Source of the DNA: Paenibacillus xylanilyticus
GTDB lineage: Bacteria > Bacillota > Bacilli > Paenibacillales > Paenibacillaceae
Direction of reading: 5' to 3'
DNA length: 64,000 bases
NCBI RefSeq assembly: GCF_009664365.1
Contig: NZ_CP044310.1
Location: forward strand, 2,491,001 to 2,555,000
The position numbers and the translations under genes are program-made. Numbering within the stretch: position 1 is the first letter of the stretch; every line of letters begins with the position of its first letter. Positions 55,971 to 62,878 of the stretch are shown in pieces. Below the pieces are notes generated by a model, which saw nothing but the letters and a program-made list of their open reading frames with translations, was not told the origin of the DNA and made no database searches.

Positions 55971-56051
55971 TTAAGTACGGAATAACGATTTCGAGGGCGC
56001 TCCGGTATTTAATTGTGAGCTGAATAGACCATCCATATGAATGTTAAACAC
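55971..56051 (-). CDS. Leader peptide of the ABC exporter operon, 26 residues
   Basis: Minus-strand frame from GTG (56051) to TAA (55971), beginning MFNIHMDGLF and ending KSLFRT. AAAGGGTG lies six bases upstream and a TTGACA promoter about 60 bases upstream. About 108 bases after the stop is an intrinsic terminator, then the exporter genes. In Bacillus, translation of the small bmrB frame controls attenuation before bmrCD; this frame has the same place but a different, shorter sequence. A regulatory peptide is inferred. Confidence 0.65.
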   Translation of the reverse strand: MFNIHMDGLFSSQLNTGAPSKSLFRT

Positions 56052-56106
56052 CGTAATCACCCTTTCTGTTTTGGAAATAAATTGAATGTGGATCTCGTAT
56101 GTTTGC

Positions 56107-56136
56107 ATCTTAACACCGCCTTTTGGGATCTGTCAA
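56107..56136 (-). promoter_or_regulatory. Promoter of the exporter leader (minus strand)
   Basis: TTGACA (56136-56131 on the minus strand), 18 bases, TAAGAT (56112-56107). Confidence 0.65.
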
Positions 56137-56192
56137 ACTTTTTTCACAATTACATGAGCAGCTCTTTTTTGTTTATTTCTGTGGTGTAATGT

Positions 56193-56221
56193 TTGAACTC
56201 AAGCCCATCAAGCGATATGAT
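56193..56221 (+). promoter_or_regulatory. Promoter of the HesB-like gene
   Basis: TTGAAC (56193-56198), 17 bases, TATGAT (56216-56221). It diverges from the exporter promoter about 60 bases away. Confidence 0.6.
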
Positions 56222-56254
56222 GTAACATATATATAGAGAAGGAGCTGACATCAA

Positions 56255-56551
56255 ATGAGTACCATACATGTATCTGACCGCGCTGCCCGCTGGTATAAAG
56301 AGGAACTAAACCTGAACGAAGGAGACAGCATCCGATTCTTTGCGCGTTATAGCTCCGGCGGAGGTCTTCACCCTGGTTTTTCACTGGGAATCGCTGTTGA
56401 GGAACCGCGTCACCCGGCTGAACAAACCGAAGTTTCGGGGATTCGCTTTTTTATGGAAGATCACGATTATTGGTACCTGAAGGGCCACAAGCTGCATGTC
56501 GATGTAGTGGAAGAAGGACAAGATATCGAATATCGTTATACTGAGGTCTAA
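56255..56551 (+). CDS. HesB/YneR-like protein
   Basis: A 98-residue protein of the HesB-like fold: DRAARWYKEELNL at the start, RFFARYSSGGGLHPGFSLGI and a DHDYWYLKGH segment. Unlike IscA/SufA it has no cysteines, so it cannot bind an Fe-S cluster in the usual way. This cysteine-free form is typical of the YneR group in Firmicutes; the function is unknown. Starts at ATG 56255 after GAAGGAG. Confidence 0.82.
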   Translation: MSTIHVSDRAARWYKEELNLNEGDSIRFFARYSSGGGLHPGFSLGIAVEEPRHPAEQTEVSGIRFFMEDHDYWYLKGHKLHVDVVEEGQDIEYRYTEV

Positions 56552-56676
56552 TCAGGGTTGTTCTCGCGATACCTTCAGTTCGTCCTGTGCAACGAGGTGA
56601 AGGAACTGAATTGAGATGTGTCTAAGCATGGATTGTACCGCTGGCTTCTGCCGGCTTCGAACAGGAGGGATAGGAA

Positions 56677-57126
56677 TTGAATCCGCCAGCCCGAGATTTG
56701 GCCCAATATATTGCACACCGCTCCCATATTGTGGTGAAGGCTGCAGTTTGGGCTGAAAACGAACGAGGTGAATTGTTGTTGATCCAGCACGCCGAGCAAG
56801 GTCATTGGCGTATTCCCGTTGGACAGATGCGTCCTGGCGAAGCCATTGAAGATACAGCTCATCGGGAATTGTGGGAGGAGACGGGATGGACAGCAAACAG
56901 CATGACACTTGAAACACTGCATTCGGGTCCCGACCTGAGACAACTGCATTCCAGCGGGGATGAAGATTATTATGTGATCGCCCTGTTCCGAGCCCGAATC
57001 ATTCAGGATCATCTGGTGGAGTCGCGAGTAAACAGCGAGGCAGGGTTGAAGTTTTTTGACCCGAAATCACTTCCGGTGCTGAATAGTCTAAGTCGTATGT
57101 TGCTTGACGGTAAAATACTAGATTAA
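56677..57126 (+). CDS. Nudix hydrolase
   Basis: A 149-residue Nudix enzyme with a complete motif (G-x5-E-x7-REL-x-EE-x-G, starting GQMRPGEAIEDTAHREL near residue 49). Hydrolyses a nucleoside diphosphate linked to some group; the substrate cannot be told. Starts at TTG 56677 with GGAGGGATAGG upstream. It converges with the minus-strand gene that follows across a shared hairpin. Confidence 0.85.
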   Translation: MNPPARDLAQYIAHRSHIVVKAAVWAENERGELLLIQHAEQGHWRIPVGQMRPGEAIEDTAHRELWEETGWTANSMTLETLHSGPDLRQLHSSGDEDYYVIALFRARIIQDHLVESRVNSEAGLKFFDPKSLPVLNSLSRMLLDGKILD

Positions 57127-57132
57127 ACGTCA

Positions 57133-57175
57133 AGACCAAAGAAGCCTTTCCAACGGGGGAAGGCTTCTTTGGTCT
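57133..57175. terminator. Bidirectional terminator
   Basis: A 19-pair inverted repeat (AGACCAAAGAAGCCTTTCC and GGGAAGGCTTCTTTGGTCT, one wobble) with a five-base loop, between converging genes. T-rich within the arms, weak T-run outside. Confidence 0.8.
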
Positions 57176-57210
57176 ATTATCACATGCGCATACAGAACTC
57201 TTCAGATCAG

Positions 57211-57723
57211 CTAGACCTGATCGAGCGGTTCTTCGTCCATCGCAAAATCAAAGTCATCAATATCAAATACTTGTACAGGGGCCGATGACTCTATAATTCG
57301 TGCAATCAGTTCAACCTGATCCGTGAGAATGGGGATGCTCAGGCGCTGTGAAGTGAGCAGCAGCTCTGTCTCAATCGGATCGAAATACTCCCCATACTGA
57401 GCTGTATCCACCGCATTGATAATAGCGATGGACACCTGATCACCAAACAGGATGGACGGGCTTTTTGCCCAAGGAACGGATAGGGCACGTTCAATCTTTT
57501 TCTTATTCAGCGGTTCTTCAAAATAAGAAATAATCTCGTTAATTTTTGATTTAACATGCTGATCATCAGCCGGGTTATCCATCAAGGGATCCGGGCTGAC
57601 CTGAAATTCATATAACTCCAAGACGGTGGTATAAGGAACAATATATTCAACAGGCGCGGGTGGCGCGAGCAATTGACCGTAAATAGCCACCATCACGGCT
57701 TCTGTAATAAACTGACGTGACAT
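57211..57723 (-). CDS. Conserved protein of unknown function
   Basis: A 170-residue soluble acidic protein (ends DIDDFDFAMDEEPLDQV). Starts MSRQFITEAVMVAIYGQLL on the minus strand at 57723, with AGGAGG about 12 bases upstream. No motif recognised. It has its own likely promoter and stands alone. Confidence 0.7.
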   Translation of the reverse strand: MSRQFITEAVMVAIYGQLLAPPAPVEYIVPYTTVLELYEFQVSPDPLMDNPADDQHVKSKINEIISYFEEPLNKKKIERALSVPWAKSPSILFGDQVSIAIINAVDTAQYGEYFDPIETELLLTSQRLSIPILTDQVELIARIIESSAPVQVFDIDDFDFAMDEEPLDQV

Positions 57724-57845
57724 GGTACCTGAATCCTCCTGCGGCCATTAATAATTGCGAGGTGAATCAATTTGGTTATGCAAACGAATACAAATTAAAT
57801 TGATTTCTCTGCTATGGACATGGATGCATGAATTGCATGAATAGT

Positions 57846-57854
57846 AGTATATCA
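57846..57854 (-). promoter_or_regulatory. Extended -10 promoter (minus strand)
   Basis: On the minus strand TGA followed by TATACT (57854-57846), about 120 bases before the unknown gene. Confidence 0.4.
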
Positions 57855-57906
57855 TACAACGGTGGGAAATACAGCCAGTCAGTAGAATGTCAAGTCCCAA
57901 CTTCAA

Positions 57907-58350
57907 TCAGGATTTGCCGAGCAGCAGGGATAGTATCCCTGCCGCAATCAGTGGTCCTACAGGGACTCCTTTGAATAGGGCAACCCCAAGTACGGTTCCA
58001 ATAAGTAACCCAGCAACAACGGTTGGCTGCGTGCTCATGAGCGTAGCGCCCCGTCCACCCAGATAAGCCACCAGTAAGCCCACACCTATGGCAAGCAGCG
58101 ATTTCCAGTGAAGGAAAGACTCCCCGATCGTCTGCAGACTCATCTTGCCGCTGGCAAGGGGCGCCATGACCCCGATGGTCAAGATGATGATGCCAAGCGT
58201 TAGTCCGTATTTTTCAAGCCAGGGAAAAGCCTGGTTCACATTCAATACACGTAACAGGAGCAAAAATACCATGGCTACGGTCACAGGGGTATTGCTGCTG
58301 ATAATACCAAGTGCTGCAAAGACGAGCAACAGCAAAGAGGTCATATCCAT
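57907..58350 (-). CDS. DUF441 family membrane protein
   Basis: A 147-residue protein of four to five hydrophobic spans ([54 protein letters not shown]), matching the DUF441 (YeaL/YtwI) family. Function unknown. ATG 58350 is spaced ten bases after AAGGGA; the TTG at 58359 is too close. It begins five bases after the ypdA stop, so the two genes are one unit. Confidence 0.82.
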   Translation of the reverse strand: MDMTSLLLLVFAALGIISSNTPVTVAMVFLLLLRVLNVNQAFPWLEKYGLTLGIIILTIGVMAPLASGKMSLQTIGESFLHWKSLLAIGVGLLVAYLGGRGATLMSTQPTVVAGLLIGTVLGVALFKGVPVGPLIAAGILSLLLGKS

Positions 58351-58355
58351 GGATT

Positions 58356-59354
58356 TCAATTCCCTTCAGCCTGCCCGCGTTGCCGACTTACGATATGCTC
58401 CGCAATATATTTTCCATGCCAGCGACCGGATTCGATGAATACTTCATTGGCATTGCGTCCTGAGGCGATGACTCCGCCAACGTAAACTCCTGGTACGCTG
58501 CTTTCCATCGTTTCCACATTGTACACTGGTTTGTCCAGGTCATCTGACATTTCAACGCCGACGGAAGAAAGCAGTTTGCGATCCGGACGGAAACCGGTCA
58601 AAGCCAGAACGAAGTCGTTATCAAGTTCACTTGTTGATCCATCTGCATGAAGCAGGCGAATGGAATCATCCAAAATCTCATTAACCCGTGCACCGAGATG
58701 GAGCGTAATGCGGCCTTTCTGGACCATGCTCTCAAATAGAGGGCGTACCCATGGCTTGATATGCTCGGACAGACCCGTACCCCTATATACCATGTCAATG
58801 TGGGCGCCTACACGGACGAGCTCCATCGCTGCATCCACAGCCGAATTGCTGCCACCGATAATTGCTACACGCGTACGGGTGTAGGGATGTGCTTCCCGGA
58901 AATAGTGAGTCACTTTATCTTTGTCTTCTCCCGGAATACCGAGGTAATTCGGGTGGTCGAAGTATCCTGTTGCGACAACGACATTGCGTCCCTGATGAAC
59001 AAGGCTTTCCCCGCGGCGGTTGACCGTATGTACTTCAAAGGTTCCATCGTCTCTACGTTTGATTTCGCGGGCTTCCTCATAATTATGAACACGCAGGCCG
59101 AAGTGTTCGGCTACTTTGCGATAATAGGCGAGTGCCTCGTAGCGAAAAGGTTTGTCATTTGGCGAACTGAACGGGACATTTCCGATCTCGAGCAGTTCCG
59201 CTGTGCTAAAAAATTGCATATGGGTTGGATACAGATAGATGGATTGGACAATATTGTACTTCTCTACAATGACAGCTGACAGACCCAGCCGTTCACATTC
59301 GATGGCAGCAGATAGACCACAAGGGCCTCCGCCAATGATAATTACATCTTCCAT
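58356..59354 (-). CDS. ypdA: YpdA-type bacillithiol disulfide reductase (putative)
   Basis: A 332-residue flavoprotein of the thioredoxin-reductase-like family without the CxxC motif. FAD motif [16 protein letters not shown] at the N-terminus, NADPH motif [16 protein letters not shown], and [18 protein letters not shown] at the end. In Bacillus and Staphylococcus YpdA reduces oxidised bacillithiol. Bacillithiol synthesis genes are not in the window. Starts at 59354 (minus) after AGGAGGAG. Confidence 0.88.
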   Translation of the reverse strand: MEDVIIIGGGPCGLSAAIECERLGLSAVIVEKYNIVQSIYLYPTHMQFFSTAELLEIGNVPFSSPNDKPFRYEALAYYRKVAEHFGLRVHNYEEAREIKRRDDGTFEVHTVNRRGESLVHQGRNVVVATGYFDHPNYLGIPGEDKDKVTHYFREAHPYTRTRVAIIGGSNSAVDAAMELVRVGAHIDMVYRGTGLSEHIKPWVRPLFESMVQKGRITLHLGARVNEILDDSIRLLHADGSTSELDNDFVLALTGFRPDRKLLSSVGVEMSDDLDKPVYNVETMESSVPGVYVGGVIASGRNANEVFIESGRWHGKYIAEHIVSRQRGQAEGN

Positions 59355-59457
59355 GTTCTTACTCCTCCTTCATTCAAGCAATATTATCCTACCGTAAATA
59401 GTCATGTAATGCCAGTTCACGCCAGGAATTGACGGAAGAAAATTCCGAATAACAGGT

Positions 59458-59486
59458 TTGACTTTCCTGAGAGAAAAGATTAACAT
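59458..59486 (+). promoter_or_regulatory. Promoter of the ArsR-type regulator
   Basis: TTGACT (59458-59463), 17 bases, TAACAT (59481-59486). Confidence 0.6.
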
Positions 59487-59490
59487 CAAA

Positions 59491-59506
59491 TTAGATATTT
59501 ATCTAA
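59491..59506 (+). promoter_or_regulatory. Perfect palindrome, candidate ArsR operator
   Basis: TTAGATA-TT-TATCTAA, seven-base arms, five bases after the -10 and 18 before the gene. ArsR-family repressors bind such AT-rich inverted repeats and often control themselves. Confidence 0.65.
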
Positions 59507-59524
59507 ACGAAAGAGGCGACGCCT

Positions 59525-60118
59525 ATGCAATTGGAGAAAATCGTGGCTTACCACAAAGCCTTGGCTGATCCTACCCGGCTTCGTATGCTGTTATTGCTGT
59601 CTGAGGGTGAACTGCACGGACAGGCTCTTGCCGAGAAGCTGAATCTGTCACAGCCCACAGTTACTCATCACGCATCCAAGTTGAGAGAAGCAGCATTGAT
59701 CAAGGAACGGAGAGAGAAAAATACGGTGTTTTTCTCCCTTAACCCATCCTTTATACGGGAGCATGCTCAGGCTTCCGTTGACTTTATTTTTAAAAGGGAG
59801 GAGGTAGCCGATATGAGTGATGTGAACGAAACGCTAAAAGCATCGGTTATGCGAAATTTCTTTTCCAAAGATGGACGCTTGCGTCAAATTCCTGCGCAGT
59901 ACAAGAAGAAGCTGATCGTGCTTGGTCATCTGGTTGAACAGCTTGAATTCGGACGCAAGTATACGGAGAAAGAAATCAATGAATTTATACGTACGTACCA
60001 TGAGGATTTTGCCACCATTCGCCGTGAATTCATCATGCATCAATTTATGTATCGGGAAGATGGGATCTACGAGCTTAATCCGAAGGAAATGTGGACACGC
60101 TGGGATCAGGTAAAATAG
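59525..60118 (+). CDS. ArsR-family regulator with DUF2087 domain
   Basis: A 197-residue protein: winged helix-turn-helix (about 1-90; ADPTRLRMLLLLSEGELHG, LSQPTVTHHASKLREAALI) fused to a C-terminal DUF2087 domain (about 105-190; KYTEKEINEFIRTYHEDFATIRREF). No cysteine metal site is visible, so the signal is not a metal bound the ArsR way. The palindrome in its leader suggests autoregulation. Starts at ATG 59525 after AGAGGCG. Confidence 0.85.
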   Translation: MQLEKIVAYHKALADPTRLRMLLLLSEGELHGQALAEKLNLSQPTVTHHASKLREAALIKERREKNTVFFSLNPSFIREHAQASVDFIFKREEVADMSDVNETLKASVMRNFFSKDGRLRQIPAQYKKKLIVLGHLVEQLEFGRKYTEKEINEFIRTYHEDFATIRREFIMHQFMYREDGIYELNPKEMWTRWDQVK

Positions 60119-60180
60119 CGATTATCATAAAAGAAATGAAAGCAATGAAATTAAATCAGACAGGAAGCGTATAATTAGGC

Positions 60181-60210
60181 TTGACAAAAGCAGAGTACAG
60201 TGTGTAACAT
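60181..60210 (+). promoter_or_regulatory. Promoter of small transcription unit 1
   Basis: TTGACA (60181-60186), 18 bases, TAACAT (60205-60210). Confidence 0.65.
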
Positions 60211-60242
60211 GTTGGATAAATCTACAAGGGAGGCGATGTTAT

Positions 60243-60314
60243 ATGACAAACCTAACGGCAGTATACGTTAATTTGAATATGGACAGCGTCTCCGGAACGG
60301 ATCAAAGCATGTAA
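60243..60314 (+). CDS. Micro-ORF, 23 residues
   Basis: ATG 60243 to TAA 60314, with AGGGAGG about 11 bases upstream; reads MTNLTAVYVNLNMDSV at the start. It sits between its own promoter and terminator. It may be a real micropeptide, or the transcript may act as RNA. I do not recognise it. Confidence 0.5.
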   Translation: MTNLTAVYVNLNMDSVSGTDQSM

Positions 60315-60377
60315 ATGTATGTGGATTGGACAGGTGTGTCCACATTCGTATAGCGTACGATTACATGTGCAGATGAA

Positions 60378-60407
60378 GTCACGGGTGACGCACCCGTGGC
60401 TTTTTTT
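60378..60407 (+). terminator. Terminator of small unit 1
   Basis: GTCACGGGTG-ACG-CACCCGTGGC followed by seven T: strong and compact. Confidence 0.92.
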
Positions 60408-60435
60408 GATTATCGGAAAAGAAGGGTGTCCTGTA

Positions 60436-60550
60436 TTGCATGCTGCAGGTTGTTAAACGTAACATTCTGCGGATAGTGCTTATAGGAAAATCTTGATTCT
60501 GTAACATCGAATTGCCGCGGGTGGTTTATCACTCGTGGTTTATTTTATTT
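60436..60550 (+). ncRNA. Possible small RNA unit 2 (about 75 nt)
   Basis: Promoter TTGCAT (60436-60441), 18 bases, TAACAT (60460-60465), the same layout as unit 1. About 50 bases on is a hairpin CCGCGGGTG-GTTTAT-CACTCGTGG (60515-60538) with TTTATTTTATTT behind it, similar to the unit 1 terminator. No frame with a ribosome site lies between. The last 80 bases before rsgA hold nothing else I can name. Confidence 0.4.
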
Positions 60551-60629
60551 GCGTTTAATCCAATCTGGAGGGCTCGTTCACATTATTGGTAGGTAGTTAT
60601 AAAAACATATTTTAGGAGGAAATTCTAAT

Positions 60630-61721
60630 TTGAACAATTACATGGAGAAGTACGGCTGGTCTGCTGAATGGCAGGAATTTTGGCAGCAATCCGGGATGGA
60701 ACAGCAACTGAGAAAACCCGCGCGAGTCATAGCCGACCACGGACAATTGCAGCGTCTTATTACAGCCGGTGGCGAATGCTGGGGAAGGGTATCGGGACGT
60801 ATGCGTCATGACAACCTGGAGACAGGGACACTTCCTGCGGTAGGGGATTGGGTAGCCATTACGGGAGAGCCCGGAGAAGAGGCTACAATTCACGGTATTC
60901 TCTCAAGAAAGAGCCGAGTATCCAGGCAGGCTGCCGGGTCGGTAACGAAAGAGCAGCTGATTGCTGCCAATGTAGATACGTTGCTGATCGTCGCAGCGCT
61001 TAATCATGATTTTAACCTTAGACGGTTGGAGCGGTATATTATGATGGCTTGGAATGGAGGGGTTAGACCAGTCATCGTTCTGAGCAAGAGTGATCTTTGC
61101 ACTGATGTAGAGGAAAAAAGGTCAATGGTAGAGGGAATTGCCCCAGGTATTGAAGTGCTTGCGCTGTCGGCTGCTGAGGATTATGGGAAAGCTTCACTTG
61201 AAATTTATCTGCAACCGGGGACCACAGTAGCCTTGACGGGCTCTTCTGGGAGTGGCAAATCTACTCTTGTCAACTGGATGATGGGACGGAATGTGCAGCT
61301 TACCCAATCCGTTCGGGAGGACGACAGTCGGGGAAGGCATACGACTACCCACCGGGAGATGTTCGTTTTGCCCCAAGGGGCTGTGCTCATTGATACACCT
61401 GGAATGCGTGAACTGAACCTGTGGGATGAAGGCAATGATGGACTTTCCCAGGCGTTTGGTGAAATTGAACAACTTGCAGAAGCATGCCGATTCGTAGACT
61501 GCAGTCATACACGTGAAGCGGGCTGTGCTGTTATCGAAGCCATTCAAAATGGGTCTCTGGAAGAAAAAAGGCTAAACAATTACTTGAAAATGCAGAAGGA
61601 ATTGCAGTATCAGCAGCGGAAAGAAGCAGTTGCTTCCAAGCGGCGGACTGCTACAAGCAAACCTTCGAATTCACGTAAACCCAAACATGCCCGGAGAGTG
61701 AACGATTGGGAAGAGGCTTAA
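60630..61721 (+). CDS. rsgA: Ribosome small-subunit-dependent GTPase A (RsgA)
   Basis: Circularly permuted GTPase acting in late 30S maturation. The 363-residue protein has an N-terminal OB domain, the permuted order G4 (LSKSDLC) before G1 (TGSSGSGKST) and G3 (DTPGMREL), and a C-terminal zinc knuckle (CRFVDCSHTREAGC). It is longer than Bacillus YloQ (about 298) through an N-terminal segment (YMEKYGWSAEWQEFW), and not next to prkC/prpC, so it may be a second RsgA-type paralogue. Starts at TTG 60630 after AGGAGG. Confidence 0.9.
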   Translation: MNNYMEKYGWSAEWQEFWQQSGMEQQLRKPARVIADHGQLQRLITAGGECWGRVSGRMRHDNLETGTLPAVGDWVAITGEPGEEATIHGILSRKSRVSRQAAGSVTKEQLIAANVDTLLIVAALNHDFNLRRLERYIMMAWNGGVRPVIVLSKSDLCTDVEEKRSMVEGIAPGIEVLALSAAEDYGKASLEIYLQPGTTVALTGSSGSGKSTLVNWMMGRNVQLTQSVREDDSRGRHTTTHREMFVLPQGAVLIDTPGMRELNLWDEGNDGLSQAFGEIEQLAEACRFVDCSHTREAGCAVIEAIQNGSLEEKRLNNYLKMQKELQYQQRKEAVASKRRTATSKPSNSRKPKHARRVNDWEEA

Positions 61722-61776
61722 ATTAGGCGGGCATCCTTATGGCTTCCGCATAGAATAGGTCAGGAGGGATGTCGTA

Positions 61777-62115
61777 ATGACGGAATACAGAATTATCGTG
61801 GATCTGTCCGATCACATGTTATATCTTCTAGATGGCGATCAGGTAGTTAAGGGGTATCCTGTAGCAACAGGGAAGATGCTTACGCAGACTCCAAACGGAG
61901 AATTTACCATAGTCAATAAACAAGAAAATCCGGGTGGACCCTTTGGTGTTCTATGGATGGGGTTATCTGAACCTCATTATGGCATCCATGGGACGAATGA
62001 ACCTTCATCTATCGGCAAGTCTGTATCACACGGATGTATCCGTATGTACAATCCAGACGTGTTGGATCTCTCTTCCAAGGTATCCGTAGGCACAAGAGTA
62101 ACGATCCGGCCCTAA
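61777..62115 (+). CDS. L,D-transpeptidase (YkuD domain)
   Basis: A 112-residue, single-domain YkuD protein. The active-site motif is complete: [20 protein letters not shown], with the nucleophile cysteine. It has no signal peptide or LysM domain, unlike most YkuD enzymes, so its route to the wall is unclear; similar short forms occur in spore formers. Starts at ATG 61777 after GGAGGGATG. Confidence 0.87.
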   Translation: MTEYRIIVDLSDHMLYLLDGDQVVKGYPVATGKMLTQTPNGEFTIVNKQENPGGPFGVLWMGLSEPHYGIHGTNEPSSIGKSVSHGCIRMYNPDVLDLSSKVSVGTRVTIRP

Positions 62116-62159
62116 GGGCTGATCGCTACTCTCTCTTAAATCGGATTTTGTGGATATAT

Positions 62160-62188
62160 TTGGTGAATGGGATTGACATGCTTATAAT
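62160..62188 (+). promoter_or_regulatory. Promoter of the GNAT gene
   Basis: TTGGTG (62160-62165), 17 bases, TATAAT (62183-62188). Confidence 0.55.
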
Positions 62189-62222
62189 AATGTACAATCA
62201 CTACAATCCGAGAGGTAGGTGA

Positions 62223-62777
62223 GTGTTTTTGGTACAGATAAGACGAGCCCGTGAAGGGGATGCAGAAGGAATTGCCCGTGTACATACAGAGAGTTGGAAG
62301 ACGACATATCGCAATATTGTACCGGATGATTTTTTGGATCATTTAACTACAGAATCAAGAATATCTCAATGGGAGCAAACCATTCGCTCTGACGAAAAAA
62401 ATCAGATTCTGGTGGTGGCTGAACAGCCGGGAGGGAATATTGTCGGATTTGCCTGCGGAGGAAGGGAGCGCGAAGGTAAGCTGCCTTATGATGCAGAGTT
62501 GTATGCCATTTATTTGCTTCAAGATGTGCAGCAAAAGGGAATTGGTCAGCAACTGGCTGTGCAAGTTGTTCGGTATCTTCATTCTCTGGACATGAAGGGT
62601 CTGTTGATCTGGGCATTGGAGCGAAATTCGGCATGCCGTTTTTATGAAAAGATGGGTGGAAGTCCTGTCCATACACAACCCATACGAATAGGAGAGCAAG
62701 ATCTGATTGAGATAGCCTACGGCTGGGAGAATCTGAATGAGTTTGCCAGACAGGAGGCGCCTCCGTCGGATTGGTAG
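62223..62777 (+). CDS. GNAT family N-acetyltransferase
   Basis: A 184-residue acetyltransferase: IRRAREGDAEGIARVHTESW at the start, the acetyl-CoA motif QDVQQKGIGQQLAVQVV (Q-x-x-G-x-G type) and the C-terminal RNSACRFYEKMGG. Substrate not predictable. GTG 62223 or TTG 62229 can be the start; both follow AGAGGTAGGTGAG. Stands alone behind its own promoter. Confidence 0.83.
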   Translation: MFLVQIRRAREGDAEGIARVHTESWKTTYRNIVPDDFLDHLTTESRISQWEQTIRSDEKNQILVVAEQPGGNIVGFACGGREREGKLPYDAELYAIYLLQDVQQKGIGQQLAVQVVRYLHSLDMKGLLIWALERNSACRFYEKMGGSPVHTQPIRIGEQDLIEIAYGWENLNEFARQEAPPSDW

Positions 62778-62878
62778 AGTCATCAGTGACGCGTTTGCGC
62801 AATCTTTAATCAGGTTAATGAAGTACTACACTTCTTATAGAAGAAGGACATCTAATCTTGATTAGGAGGCGCAGCCAG

